Shown here: one piece after another, positions 45,409 through 54,823 of the stretch
How positions within the stretch are numbered: position 1 is the stretch's first letter
Layout: the number at the start of each line of letters is the position of its first letter
Position numbers and translations under genes: made by a program
Notes under the pieces: generated by a model
The model's database searches: none
What the model was told of the DNA's origin: nothing
What the model saw: only the letters and a program-made list of their open reading frames with translations
Assembly: GCA_900110975.1 (NCBI GenBank)
Contig: FOFK01000009.1
Span: forward strand, 1 to 64,000
Reading direction: 5' to 3'
Length of the DNA: 64,000 bases
Origin: Lachnospiraceae bacterium RM5
GTDB taxonomy: Bacteria; Bacillota; Clostridia; Lachnospirales; Lachnospiraceae

Positions 45409-46048
45409 ATTATTTGATATGGACGGAACTTTGTTTAACACACAGCCGGGTGTAACAAAGTCGGTAGCTTATGCACTTGATAAATTTGGGATAAAGGTTG
45501 ATAACTTAAGTGATTTAAATAAGTTTATAGGACCACCTCTTAATGTATCCTTTGCAGATTATTATGGATTTAATGAAGAAGATGTAAAAAAAGCCATATC
45601 CTATTACAGGGAATATTATACTGAAAAAGGATGTATAGACTGTGAAATTTATCCGGGTATAAAGGAACTTTTAGCCCATCTTAAAGAAAAAGGCATAAAG
45701 ATTGCAATGGCAACTTCAAAGCCGGAAGTTTATGCTGTAAGAATTTTGAAAAATGCCGGAATATATGAATATTTTGATGTGGCAAAAGGTGCAGATTTGG
45801 AAGGAAAATGCATACATAAAATAGATATCATAAGAAATGTTATGGCAGCTTTTGAAGACTTTAATGTAGAAAATGCTGTGATGATAGGGGATAGAAAATA
45901 TGATTATGAAGGCGCTAAAGAAGTTGGTATGAAATGTATTCTGATTGAGTATGGATTTGGAGAACGTGAAGAACTTGAAAAATGTGCTCCATTTAAGATA
46001 GAAGCAGATACACATACACTGGAAAAATTTCTTGACAGCCTTATTTAA
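45392..46048 (+). CDS. HAD-family phosphatase (phosphoglycolate phosphatase-like)
   Basis: The protein has 218 residues. This HAD subfamily IA hydrolase shows motif I FDMDGTLFNT, motif II MATSKP and motif IV IGDRKYDYEGA. It is similar to Gph/PpaX-type phosphatases; the substrate is not certain. The start codon sits in the element's right repeat. The original gene followed buk by 2 bases and was probably coupled to it. It now takes its ribosome site, and presumably its promoter, from the end of the inserted element. Confidence 0.9.
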   Translation: MKLEYVLFDMDGTLFNTQPGVTKSVAYALDKFGIKVDNLSDLNKFIGPPLNVSFADYYGFNEEDVKKAISYYREYYTEKGCIDCEIYPGIKELLAHLKEKGIKIAMATSKPEVYAVRILKNAGIYEYFDVAKGADLEGKCIHKIDIIRNVMAAFEDFNVENAVMIGDRKYDYEGAKEVGMKCILIEYGFGEREELEKCAPFKIEADTHTLEKFLDSLI

Positions 46049-46111
46049 GGGGTATAAACTAAAAAACAGAGTAAAGTCAAGTGAAATTGATTAAGAAAGG
46101 AAGAGATTTTC

Positions 46112-47137
46112 ATGGAAAAAGCTAATCTAGATTGGTCAAATATTGGATTTGGATATATCAAAACAGATAAGAGATATGTATCAAATTTCAAAGATGGAAA
46201 ATGGGATGAAGGAGCACTTGTTGATGATGATAAGATAACTATTTCAGAGTGTGCAGGTGTACTTCAGTATGCACAGACTTGTTTTGAAGGTTTAAAGGCA
46301 TATACAACAGAAGATGGTCATATAGTATGTTTCAGACCTGACTTAAATGCACAGAGAATGGTGGATTCAGCAAAGAGACTTGAAATGCCTGTATTTCCTG
46401 AAGAAAGATTTATTGAAGCTGTTGTAGAAACAGTTAAAGCTAATGAAGCTTTCGTACCTCCATATGGTTCAGGAGCAACATTATATATCAGACCTTATAT
46501 GTTTGGTAGTTCACCTGTTATCGGTGTTAAACCTGCTGATGAATATCAGTTCAGAGTATTTGCAACTCCTGTAGGTCCATATTTCAAAGGTGGAGCAAAA
46601 CCAATTGTTATAAAGGTTAGTGATTTTGACAGAGCAGCACCACACGGTACAGGAAATATTAAAGCCGGACTTAATTATGCAATGAGCTTACATGCTATTG
46701 TTACAGCTCATGATGAAGGATTTTCAGAGAATATGTATCTTGATCCTGGAACAAGAACAAAGGTTGAAGAAACAGGTGGAGCAAACTTCTTATTTGTAAC
46801 AAAGGATAATAAGGTTGTTACTCCTAAGTCAGATAGTATTTTACCTTCAATCACACGTCGTTCTCTTGTATATGTTGCAAAAGAATATCTTGGACTTGAA
46901 GTTGAAGAAAGAGAAGTTTACTTTGATGAAGTAAAAGATTTTGTTGAATGTGGTCTTTGTGGAACAGCAGCAGTTATTTCTCCAGTTGGAAAAATTGTTG
47001 ATCATGGTAAAGAAATTGCATTCGCAAGTGGTATGGAAGAGATGGGACCTGTTACAAAGAAACTTTATGAGACATTAACAGGCATCCAGATGGGTAGAAT
47101 TGAAGCTCCTGAAGGATGGATAAAGGTTATAAAATAG
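46112..47137 (+). CDS. ilvE: Branched-chain amino acid aminotransferase
   Basis: The protein has 341 residues, with GAAAGGAAGAG before the ATG. This class IV PLP aminotransferase of the BCAT group shows QTCFEGLKAY, the PLP lysine in GTGNIKAGLNYA, KVEETGGANFLFV and CGTAAVISPVG. It interconverts leucine, isoleucine and valine with their 2-oxo acids. There are 64 bases between the HAD gene and this one. The azlCD exporter for the same amino acids is at 54504-55579. Confidence 0.95.
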   Translation: MEKANLDWSNIGFGYIKTDKRYVSNFKDGKWDEGALVDDDKITISECAGVLQYAQTCFEGLKAYTTEDGHIVCFRPDLNAQRMVDSAKRLEMPVFPEERFIEAVVETVKANEAFVPPYGSGATLYIRPYMFGSSPVIGVKPADEYQFRVFATPVGPYFKGGAKPIVIKVSDFDRAAPHGTGNIKAGLNYAMSLHAIVTAHDEGFSENMYLDPGTRTKVEETGGANFLFVTKDNKVVTPKSDSILPSITRRSLVYVAKEYLGLEVEEREVYFDEVKDFVECGLCGTAAVISPVGKIVDHGKEIAFASGMEEMGPVTKKLYETLTGIQMGRIEAPEGWIKVIK

Positions 47138-47230
47138 GCGTTTTAAGGTTAAAAGTTAACAAAAATTTAAGAAAATCTTGTTATAAATGTATAAAAATAC
47201 GCGTAAACCCTTAAAAATACAAGGATTTTC

Positions 47231-47259
47231 TTGACAAAATGCCTATAAAAGTATATAAA
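47231..47259 (+). promoter_or_regulatory. Promoter of the HU gene
   Basis: TTGACA (47231-47236), a 17-base spacer, then TATAAA (47254-47259). Confidence 0.8.
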
Positions 47260-47360
47260 ATTAAGTGTAGAGATTGCATGGGAAATAAGCAATCTTAAAG
47301 AATCTTGAAGAATATTTCAAGTATTATAAAAATTATATTTTATTGAGGAGGAAAACATCA

Positions 47361-47642
47361 ATGAATAAGACTGAATTAGTAGCAGAAATTGCTAAAAAGA
47401 CAGGCGTATCAAAGAAAGATACAGAAGCAGTTGTTAAAGGATTTACAGACGTTGTAACAGCTGAATTAAAGAAGGGTGGAAAGGTTCAGTTAGTTGGATT
47501 TGGTACATTTGAAGTAGCTAAGAGAGCTGCAAGAGAAGGAAGAAATCCACAGACTGGTGAAACAATGAAGATTAAAGCTTCTAAGGCACCTAAATTCAAA
47601 GCAGGACAGCCATTAAAGAATGCTGTAAACAAAAAGAAATAA
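47361..47642 (+). CDS. hup: DNA-binding protein HU
   Basis: The protein has 93 residues from ATG 47361, with GAGGAGGAAAA upstream. It is a bacterial histone-like dimer that bends DNA. It shows MNKTELVAEIAKKTGVSKKD, VQLVGFGTFEV and the DNA-inserting arm RAAREGRNPQTGETMKI. It has its own strong promoter and terminator and smooth codon use, consistent with high expression. Confidence 0.97.
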   Translation: MNKTELVAEIAKKTGVSKKDTEAVVKGFTDVVTAELKKGGKVQLVGFGTFEVAKRAAREGRNPQTGETMKIKASKAPKFKAGQPLKNAVNKKK

Positions 47643-47664
47643 TAACTTCTTTGAATAATATTTA

Positions 47665-47696
47665 CCCTCACTTGAAATATAGTGAGGGATTTTTTT
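47665..47696 (+). terminator. Rho-independent terminator after HU
   Basis: CCCTCACT pairs with AGTGAGGG, followed by seven T residues. Confidence 0.9.
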
Positions 47697-47765
47697 GACG
47701 TAAATTCAGAAAAAATTTATTGGTAAAATATTAAATCAGAGAAATCACAGATTGAGAGGAAAAGT

Positions 47766-48005
47766 ATGAGACTGGATAAGTACTTAAAGGTATCAAGAAT
47801 TATAAAAAGAAGAACAGTTGCCAATGAAGCTTGTGATGCCGGCAGGGTTATGGTAAATGATAAAGTGGCTAAAGCATCAGTGGATATTAAAGCAGGAGAT
47901 ATTATAGAGATTTCTTTTGGAAATAAAGTAATGAAGGTTGAAGTTGTAAACGTGGCTGAGACATCAAAAAAAGAAGAAGCTATGGAAATGTATAAGATTT
48001 TGTAG
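47766..48005 (+). CDS. rqcP: S4-domain ribosome quality-control protein RqcP (YabO-like)
   Basis: The protein has 79 residues, with GAGAGGAAA before the ATG. It is almost entirely an S4 RNA-binding domain: MRLDKYLKVSRIIKRRTVANEACDAGRVMVND, then VKAGDIIEISFG-type end. RqcP works with RqcH in adding alanine tails to stalled nascent chains. The neighbourhood hup-rqcP-divIC-tilS-ftsH is a familiar Firmicute order. Confidence 0.92.
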   Translation: MRLDKYLKVSRIIKRRTVANEACDAGRVMVNDKVAKASVDIKAGDIIEISFGNKVMKVEVVNVAETSKKEEAMEMYKIL

Positions 48006-48139
48006 GATCAAAAGATAAGAAAATTTAATTTTGTGGAAAAAATTTTAAAAAATATAAAAAAATGTGAATATATCTATTGAAAATATATTCAGATGAATAT
48101 AAAATAAAACATAGCAGGTTTTTAGGAAGGTGTAGTAAC

Positions 48140-48484
48140 TTGAGAAGAGTTAATAATAAGAGAAGAAGTGCAATAGCTAAGAGAAAAGCTAGAAAGCGTG
48201 AGAAGAACAGCAGAATATTAAATTCTTTATTTGTTGTGTTAATAGCATTTATTTTTGTTGCGATCTTTGCATATCAGGCAAGTGTTCTTCATAAAGAAAA
48301 TGAAGAATTAAAAGCAAAACAGACAAAATATGAGATTGCCATAGCAGAAGAAAAGGCACGTACAGAAGAACTTGAGGATGAAAGAGTAAGAACACAGACA
48401 AAGGAATATGTTGAAGAGGAAGCAAGAAAGCTTGGATACATATATCCGGATGAAGTTATCCTAAAGCCTAATAATAATAATTAA
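48140..48484 (+). CDS. DivIC/FtsB-like septum formation initiator
   Basis: The protein has 114 residues from TTG 48140, with AGGAAGGTG seven bases upstream; an ATG at 48077 lacks a site. The N-terminus is strongly basic (LRRVNNKRRSAIAKRKARKREK). One transmembrane helix follows (ILNSLFVVLIAFIFVAIFAY), then a coiled coil (KENEELKAKQTKYEIAIAEE) and EEEARKLGYIYPDE, the end motif of DivIC/FtsL proteins. It would act with FtsL and DivIB in the divisome. Confidence 0.88.
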   Translation: MRRVNNKRRSAIAKRKARKREKNSRILNSLFVVLIAFIFVAIFAYQASVLHKENEELKAKQTKYEIAIAEEKARTEELEDERVRTQTKEYVEEEARKLGYIYPDEVILKPNNNN

Positions 48485-48492
48485 AAATATAT

Positions 48493-48522
48493 TCTGTCAC
48501 ATTCAGTGTGACAGATTTTTTT
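48493..48522 (+). terminator. Rho-independent terminator after divIC
   Basis: TCTGTCACA pairs with TGTGACAGA, followed by seven T residues. Confidence 0.88.
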
Positions 48523-48551
48523 ATAGAAAAGATTATACAGTGGTATGTGAT

Positions 48552-50027
48552 ATGAATAATGATATTAAATATAGTGTTGAAACTAAAGTTCAAAATTTTA
48601 TAAGAAAAAATAATATGATTGAAAGTGATGATATGCTTATTGTGGGCGTATCAGGAGGAGCAGACTCCATATGTCTTTATAATCTGCTTATTTCTCTTGG
48701 CTATAAGGAGAAGATGGTTGTGGTGCATATTCATCATGGAATCAGGGGAGAAGAGGCAGACAGGGACTTTTTATTTGTTAAAGATATGTGTGGGAAAGAT
48801 GGAGTGAAATTTGTAGGATATCACTTTGATGTTCCGGGTTTTGCCAGGGAAAATAAATTATCAGAAGAAGAAGCCGGACGTATCTTAAGATATGAAAAGT
48901 TTGATGAAGTTCTGAATAAATATGGCGGTAAGGGGAAAATTGTAATTGCCCATAATAAAAATGATGTTTGTGAAACCTTTATTTATAATCTTTGCAGAGG
49001 AACAGGAATTAAAGGGTTAACAGGTATAAGTAAAAATTTATCAGGAATTATAAGGCCTATACTATGCCTTGGAAGAGATGAAATTGAAGAATATTTAAAA
49101 TCAGAAAATATAGAGCATATAACGGATTCTACAAATAATTCCGAAGCTTATACCAGAAATAAAATAAGACATAATGTTCTCCCATATCTTGAAGATGAGA
49201 TAAATAATAATTCAATGAAGCATATATTAATGGCTGGTGAGGAATTATCCTTAATTGAAGATTATATAGAAAAACAGACTGATAAATATTATGCTGAAAC
49301 AGTTGTGGCTGAAGATGATAAGGCAAAAATTCTTCTTGAGAAATTTATTGTACTTGATGAATATATTAAAACAAGAATTATTAGAAAAATTTTTTTAAAT
49401 CTTGCAGGACGATTAAAGGATATTACAAGAATTCATGTTTATGATGTACTTTCCCTGGAAAATAAGGAAGTTAATAAGTTTGTGATGCTTCCATACAGTA
49501 TGGTTGCAAAAAGAAAACATAATGAGATTATTGTTTATAACGTAAATGGGTCTGAAAAAGATTTTAATCAGAAACATAAAGATGAGCATGAAATATGTGA
49601 TGAGTTTAGAATTACAAAGGAAATGCTTGAATCTGAAAATTTATTTGAATTTAATGGATATAAAATAAAACTTGAAATTTCAAAGGCATCTAAGGAAATT
49701 GATGAACTGAATGAGTGTATTTTAAATCTTAAAAAAGAACAAAAAACATATACGAAAATTTTTGATTATGATAAAATAAAGGCTGCATTGGTGCTGAGAT
49801 TTCCAAAGGAAAAGGATTATATTATTATTAATACCAGTGGAAATAAAAAGCTTATAAAAAAATATCTTAAAGAAGAAAAAACAGATATAGAAATGAGAAA
49901 TAAAATTCCTGTTTTTTATAGTGGTGATATGGAAAATGAAGCCTTGTGGGTTATAGGATACAGGATTGGAGAAAATTATAAGATTGATGATAAAACAAAG
50001 ACTTTATTAAAGATAACAGTATTTTGA
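48552..50027 (+). CDS. tilS: tRNA(Ile)-lysidine synthetase
   Basis: The protein has 491 residues from ATG 48552; GTG 48540 is an alternative and neither has a clear ribosome site. This N-type ATP pyrophosphatase has the PP-loop SGGADS (VGVSGGADSICLYN), HIHHGIRGEEAD, CRGTGIKGLTGI and RNKIRHNVLPYLE. The C-terminal TilS domains follow. It converts C34 of the CAU-anticodon tRNA-Ile to lysidine so that it reads AUA, an essential step in AT-rich genomes. Confidence 0.95.
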   Translation: MNNDIKYSVETKVQNFIRKNNMIESDDMLIVGVSGGADSICLYNLLISLGYKEKMVVVHIHHGIRGEEADRDFLFVKDMCGKDGVKFVGYHFDVPGFARENKLSEEEAGRILRYEKFDEVLNKYGGKGKIVIAHNKNDVCETFIYNLCRGTGIKGLTGISKNLSGIIRPILCLGRDEIEEYLKSENIEHITDSTNNSEAYTRNKIRHNVLPYLEDEINNNSMKHILMAGEELSLIEDYIEKQTDKYYAETVVAEDDKAKILLEKFIVLDEYIKTRIIRKIFLNLAGRLKDITRIHVYDVLSLENKEVNKFVMLPYSMVAKRKHNEIIVYNVNGSEKDFNQKHKDEHEICDEFRITKEMLESENLFEFNGYKIKLEISKASKEIDELNECILNLKKEQKTYTKIFDYDKIKAALVLRFPKEKDYIIINTSGNKKLIKKYLKEEKTDIEMRNKIPVFYSGDMENEALWVIGYRIGENYKIDDKTKTLLKITVF

Positions 50028-50141
50028 CAAACATAATATAGATGATATAATTATGACGTTGTATGTTAAAAAAAGATATTTTGAGTAATTATAGATTTAC
50101 TTGTAAATATGACCAGAAAATAAAAAATGGAGGATGCATAA

Positions 50142-51932
50142 ATGGAAAAATTTAAAGGTGTAATTTTGTATTTGGTTTTAGTTGCCATATTTGCCGGAAT
50201 TTTCACAGCTATAATTTATATGAATAAATCCACATCAAAATATACATATAAAGATTTTTTAGAAGATTATGAAAAAGGAGATGTAAAGAGTGTAACTCTT
50301 GTTCAGAATAAAGAAGTTCCAACAGGAAAACTTCTTGTAAAGTTAAGGGGTGATGATGAAGAATATTCAATCTTTGTTACGTCAGCTTCTGATACGGAAG
50401 AAAGACTTATAAGCATGGGAATTGATTATAAGACAAGAGATGTTAAAAAAGAAAGTTTCTTTGTTACAGTTCTTCCTTATATTGTTATTTTAATTGCTAT
50501 GTTTCTTCTTTTTAATACTATGAATAGAGCCGGAAATGGTGGGAAAATAAGCAATTTTGGAAAGAGCAGGGCAAAACTTTCAACCGACAGTAAGATTAAA
50601 TTTGATGATGTTGCAGGTTTGCATGAGGAAAAAGAAAGTCTTGAGGAAATTGTTGATTTCTTAAAGGATCCTGGAAAATACAGGGATTTAGGGGCCAGAA
50701 TTCCTAAGGGTGTTATTCTTACAGGAAGTCCTGGAACAGGTAAAACTCTCCTTGCAAAAGCTGTTGCAGGAGAAGCAAAAGTGCCATTCTTTAGTATTTC
50801 AGGTTCTGACTTTGTTGAACTTTTTGTAGGTGTTGGTGCATCAAGAGTAAGGGATTTATTTAATGATGCAAAAAGAAATGCACCGTGTATCGTATTTATT
50901 GATGAAATTGATGCAGTTGCAAGAAGAAGAGGAACCGGTATGGGCGGTGGTCATGATGAAAGAGAACAGACATTAAACCAGCTGCTTGTAGAAATGGATG
51001 GATTTGGTGTTAATGAAGGCATTATTGTTATGGCTGCGACAAACAGGGTAGATATATTAGATCCTGCGATTTTAAGACCGGGACGTTTTGATAGAAAAGT
51101 ATATGTTTCTATGCCTGATGTAAGAGGCAGGGAAGAGATCTTAAAGGTACATCTTAGAAATAAAAAAGTTGGTGAGGATGTTGATGTTGAAAAAACAGCT
51201 CATGCAACTGCAGGATTTACAGGTGCAGATCTTGAAAACCTTGTAAATGAGGCGGCTATCAAGACTGCAAGAGAAGGAAGAAAATTCATTACACAGGCTG
51301 ATATAAATGATTCATTTATAAAAGTTGGTATTGGTACGGAAAAGAAGAGCAGACTTGTTTCTGAGAAGGATAGAAAGATTACTGCATATCATGAATCAGG
51401 ACATGCTATTTTAATCCACCTTCTTCCTGATGTTGAGCCTGTTCATACAGTTTCAATTATTCCAACAGGTGTTGGTGCCGGCGGATATACAATGAGGGTT
51501 CCTGATAAAGATGATAATTATATGACAAAAGGACAGATGTTACAGGATATCATGGTTACTCTTGGAGGAAGAATTGCTGAATCAGTAATATTTGATGATA
51601 TTACAACAGGTGCATCCCAGGATATCAAGCAGGCAACAGCAGTAGCCAGAGCCATGGTTACACGATATGGTTTTTCTGAAAAACTTGGTATGATTTGTTA
51701 TGATAATGATGAAGATGAAGTATTTATTGGAAAAGATCTTATGCATACAAGAGGATATGCAGATGCAACTGCAGGAACAATAGATAATGAAGTTAAGGCT
51801 ATCATTGATGACTGTTATGCAAAGGCTAAGAAAATTATTGAAGACAACATGGAGATTTTACATAAGAGCGCAAATTTACTTCTTGAAAAAGAAAAAGTAT
51901 ATAGAGATGAATTTGAAGCTTTATTTGAATAG
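50142..51932 (+). CDS. ftsH: ATP-dependent zinc metalloprotease FtsH
   Basis: The protein has 596 residues, with GGAGGATG before the ATG. Two N-terminal membrane helices flank an extracytoplasmic segment (residues about 5-25 and 107-125). The AAA+ domain has Walker A TGSPGTGKTLL, Walker B FIDEIDAVAR and the second region of homology. The peptidase has zinc motif HESGH. It degrades membrane and regulatory proteins. It is slightly short at the C-terminus compared with Bacillus FtsH, as is common in this group. Confidence 0.97.
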   Translation: MEKFKGVILYLVLVAIFAGIFTAIIYMNKSTSKYTYKDFLEDYEKGDVKSVTLVQNKEVPTGKLLVKLRGDDEEYSIFVTSASDTEERLISMGIDYKTRDVKKESFFVTVLPYIVILIAMFLLFNTMNRAGNGGKISNFGKSRAKLSTDSKIKFDDVAGLHEEKESLEEIVDFLKDPGKYRDLGARIPKGVILTGSPGTGKTLLAKAVAGEAKVPFFSISGSDFVELFVGVGASRVRDLFNDAKRNAPCIVFIDEIDAVARRRGTGMGGGHDEREQTLNQLLVEMDGFGVNEGIIVMAATNRVDILDPAILRPGRFDRKVYVSMPDVRGREEILKVHLRNKKVGEDVDVEKTAHATAGFTGADLENLVNEAAIKTAREGRKFITQADINDSFIKVGIGTEKKSRLVSEKDRKITAYHESGHAILIHLLPDVEPVHTVSIIPTGVGAGGYTMRVPDKDDNYMTKGQMLQDIMVTLGGRIAESVIFDDITTGASQDIKQATAVARAMVTRYGFSEKLGMICYDNDEDEVFIGKDLMHTRGYADATAGTIDNEVKAIIDDCYAKAKKIIEDNMEILHKSANLLLEKEKVYRDEFEALFE

Positions 51933-52100
51933 AGTCAGAATAGATTCAGATCTATAAAAAGCATATAATTTTGATACAATAAGTACAAAAAAAGCTGTTT
52001 TTAGCAGAGGAAAATTGTGAAGGTGTAGAGAGATGTAGCAAAATTCACAAAAAAATTTTTTAAATTTAGTGAAGTTTGTGCACACTTTTTCTTGGAATGT

Positions 52101-52207
52101 TGTTATAATTCCTAATGTAAACCCCCCAATACATTATATAGTTTTTGCTACACCCCATAAGAAACGAAATACCTTCTCCAAAAAAGACAGCGATGGCTGT
52201 CTTTTTT
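52101..52207 (+). promoter_or_regulatory. Extended -10 promoter followed by a short leader and terminator
   Basis: TGTTATAAT (52101-52109) is an extended -10. About 95 bases later AAAAAAGACAGC pairs with GCTGTCTTTTTT (52180-52207), a clear terminator. It lies 52 bases before the amylase start. The short transcript could be an attenuator leader or a small RNA; the segment from 51933 to 52100 holds nothing else recognised. Confidence 0.55.
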
Positions 52208-52258
52208 ACTTTGTATAAAAACTATATAAATTTTGATGGTACTTATAAGGAGGTCATG

Positions 52259-54358
52259 ATGGAACTTGCTCTGTCAGTAATGGATAATACATTTAAAAAA
52301 CTTTTTTATTTGCAAAATGTTAAACCTATGTTAAATAAGGGTGCTTTATATAGTGATGAGACTTTGGTGAGTAGAGACCCTGTAGAACCAGAAGCTTACG
52401 ATACAGTTAAAATAAGATTTAGAACAGGTAAGGCAAATGTGGACTATGTCTGTATTTGTTATGATGATAAAGAACATAAGATGGTATATGAAAAAACTGA
52501 AAAAATGTTTGATTATTATGTTCATGAAATTAAGCTGGATACTAAGCAGGTAAGATATTATTTTAAAGTGAAATGTGGTATTGAAACTGTATATTATGAT
52601 AAAACAGGCGTCTGTGATAACAGAATGGGCTGGTATGATTTTGTAATTACACCGGGATTTAAAACTCCGGACTGGGCTAAAGGTGCAGTTATATACCAGA
52701 TTTATATTGACAGATTTTTTAATGGTGATAAAACAAATGACGTTCTTACAAGGGAATATAATTATATAGGCGATTATTCGCAAAAGGTGGAAGACTGGAG
52801 TAAATATCCTGCAGCTATGGGTGTCAGGGAATTTTACGGTGGAGACCTTCAGGGTGTATGGGATAAACTTGATTATTTACAGGACCTTGGTGTTGAGGTA
52901 ATTTATTTTAACCCATTATTTGTTTCGCCTTCTAATCATAAGTATGATATTCAGGATTATGATTATATAGATCCACATATCGGAAAAATTGTTAAAGATG
53001 GAGGTGAAGTTTTAAGAGAAGGACAGTATGCAAATAAAGAGGCAACAAGATATATATCCAGAGTAACAAGTATGGAAAATCTTGAAGCTTCAAATAAATT
53101 TTTTGCAGAGTTTATGGAAGAAGTGCATAAAAGGGGAATGAGAGTAATACTTGACGGAGTATTTAATCATTGTGGTTCCTTTAATAAATGGCTTGATAAA
53201 GAGCTTATTTATGAAAACCAGGAAGGTTATGCAAAGGGAGCTTATGTAGCTTCTGACAGCCCATACAGGACTTTCTTTAAGTTCTTTGAAGAGGCATGGC
53301 CATATAATTACCACTATAATGGCTGGTGGGGACATGATACTCTTCCAAAACTTAATTATGAGGAATCTCCAAAGCTTTATGAATATATTATGAAAATAGC
53401 AAAAAAATGGGTTTCTGCGCCATATAATGTGGATGGCTGGAGACTTGATGTTGCTGCAGATTTAGGTCAGAGCAGTGAATTTAACCATAAGTTCTGGAAG
53501 GATTTTAGAAAGAATGTTAAAGAGGCGAATGATGAAGCAATCATTCTTGCTGAGCATTATGGAGATCCGGGAAGCTGGCTTCAGGGTGATGAATGGGATA
53601 CTGTAATGAACTATGATGCGTTTATGGAGCCTGTAAGCTGGTTTTTAACAGGTATGGAAAAACACAGTGATGAAAAGAGAGATGATCTTCGTGGTGATTC
53701 TTATTCATTCTTTGCAGCAATGAGACATCATATGTCAAGATTCCAGGGAAATTCCCTTCTTGTAGCTATGAATGAGTTGTCAAACCATGACCATTCAAGA
53801 TTCCTTACAAGAACAAATGGAAATATCGGACGAGTAGGATATGTTGGTTCTGAGGCAGCAGAACATTATATAAACAAAGGTATAATGAAAGAGGCTGTTG
53901 TATTCCAGATGACATGGCCTGGTGCACCTACACTTTATTACGGAGATGAAGCAGGTGTATGTGGATGGACAGATCCTGATAACAGAAGAACTTATCCTTG
54001 GGGAAAAGAAGATATGGATCTTTTGAATTTCCATAAGGATATAATAAAGATTCATAAAGAAAATAAAGCATTGAAGATGGGCGGATATAAGGAACTTTAT
54101 GGAGATTATAACGCTGTCGGATATGGAAGATTTTTAGATGATAATATTATTGCTGTAGCAATAAATAATAATGAGAGTGACAAATATATTGAAATACCTG
54201 TATGGCAGATTGGCGTAAATGATAATGATGTTATGGAAAGTCTTATTGTTTCCCAGAGAGAGTCATATTCTCTTGAAAAAGAAGAATATAAAATTAAAGA
54301 CGGAAAACTCTGCATAAGATTAAATGGATTTTCAGCAGGTATTTTCAGAAAGAAATAA
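52259..54358 (+). CDS. Alpha-amylase family glycosidase (neopullulanase/cyclomaltodextrinase-like)
   Basis: The protein has 699 residues from ATG 52259, preceded by AAGGAGG; the open frame extends upstream through a terminator and is not used. It has an N-terminal beta domain (residues about 1-130), then GH13 regions: DGVFNHCG (region I), GWRLDVAADL with the nucleophile Asp (region II), ILAEHYGD with the acid Glu (region III) and MNELSNHDHSRF (region IV). MPVLYF-type conserved sites are replaced by VIYFNPLFVSPSNHKYD. No signal peptide is seen, so it acts inside the cell on imported maltodextrins or glycogen, fitting glgCD. Confidence 0.92.
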   Translation: MELALSVMDNTFKKLFYLQNVKPMLNKGALYSDETLVSRDPVEPEAYDTVKIRFRTGKANVDYVCICYDDKEHKMVYEKTEKMFDYYVHEIKLDTKQVRYYFKVKCGIETVYYDKTGVCDNRMGWYDFVITPGFKTPDWAKGAVIYQIYIDRFFNGDKTNDVLTREYNYIGDYSQKVEDWSKYPAAMGVREFYGGDLQGVWDKLDYLQDLGVEVIYFNPLFVSPSNHKYDIQDYDYIDPHIGKIVKDGGEVLREGQYANKEATRYISRVTSMENLEASNKFFAEFMEEVHKRGMRVILDGVFNHCGSFNKWLDKELIYENQEGYAKGAYVASDSPYRTFFKFFEEAWPYNYHYNGWWGHDTLPKLNYEESPKLYEYIMKIAKKWVSAPYNVDGWRLDVAADLGQSSEFNHKFWKDFRKNVKEANDEAIILAEHYGDPGSWLQGDEWDTVMNYDAFMEPVSWFLTGMEKHSDEKRDDLRGDSYSFFAAMRHHMSRFQGNSLLVAMNELSNHDHSRFLTRTNGNIGRVGYVGSEAAEHYINKGIMKEAVVFQMTWPGAPTLYYGDEAGVCGWTDPDNRRTYPWGKEDMDLLNFHKDIIKIHKENKALKMGGYKELYGDYNAVGYGRFLDDNIIAVAINNNESDKYIEIPVWQIGVNDNDVMESLIVSQRESYSLEKEEYKIKDGKLCIRLNGFSAGIFRKK

Positions 54359-54381
54359 AAAATAAAAAATAAAAAACAAAA

Positions 54382-54426
54382 AAACATGGTATGAAATCAG
54401 ATGCGGATTTCACGCCATGTTTTTTT
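54382..54426. terminator. Terminator, probably bidirectional
   Basis: AAACATGG and GAAATC pair with GATTTC and CCATGTTT, with T residues on the plus side and A residues on the other. It separates the amylase and azlD genes. Confidence 0.85.
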
Positions 54427-54460
54427 ATAACCTGATTAAAAAGTAGAAGGGAATTATAAT

Positions 54461-54560
54461 AACAGTTCCGCTATAAATACTGTGATGCAGGATGATAGTG
54501 TAATTACAGTAACAATTCTGCTATAAATACAGTAATGCAGGATAACAATGCAACTACAGT
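54461..54560 (-). repeat. 50-bp tandem duplication at the azlD 3' end
   Basis: Bases 54461-54510 and 54511-54560 match at 41 of 50 positions. The second copy holds the true end of azlD; the other repeats the same coding sequence (SCITVFIAELLL) in a shifted frame beyond the stop. Confidence 0.88.
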
Positions 54561-54812
54561 CAGTGACTTTTCTTTGTATGAAAAGAATATTGCAATAAAA
54601 AGTCCAAGCGCAGCAGAATATATATTCTTTGTAGCATAGAAAACGGCAGGTATGGTCATTGCAGTTAAAACTGCATAAGGTATGTAATATAAAAAGCTTT
54701 GAATAAAGGTGTTTTTGATTTTTTTAGTTATTAAAGCAAATGGCAGGGCACGGATAAGATACGTTACTCCGGCCATTAATATAAGATATATGAAAAATTG
54801 TGTATTGTTCAA
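54504..54812 (-). CDS. azlD: AzlD-like branched-chain amino acid exporter subunit
   Basis: The protein has 102 residues with four hydrophobic segments. YLIRALPFAL near the N-terminus and YIPYAVLTAMTIPAVF are AzlD-family signatures. It works with AzlC to export branched-chain amino acids or analogues. It lies 11 bases after azlC. The 3' end is duplicated in tandem just past the stop. Confidence 0.92.
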   Translation of the reverse strand: MNNTQFFIYLILMAGVTYLIRALPFALITKKIKNTFIQSFLYYIPYAVLTAMTIPAVFYATKNIYSAALGLFIAIFFSYKEKSLTVVALLSCITVFIAELLL

Positions 54813-54823
54813 AATAATCCTCC

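Noticed and set aside
52145-52258. Upstream extension of the amylase frame
   Set aside because: It crosses a strong terminator, and AAGGAGG lies immediately before ATG 52259.
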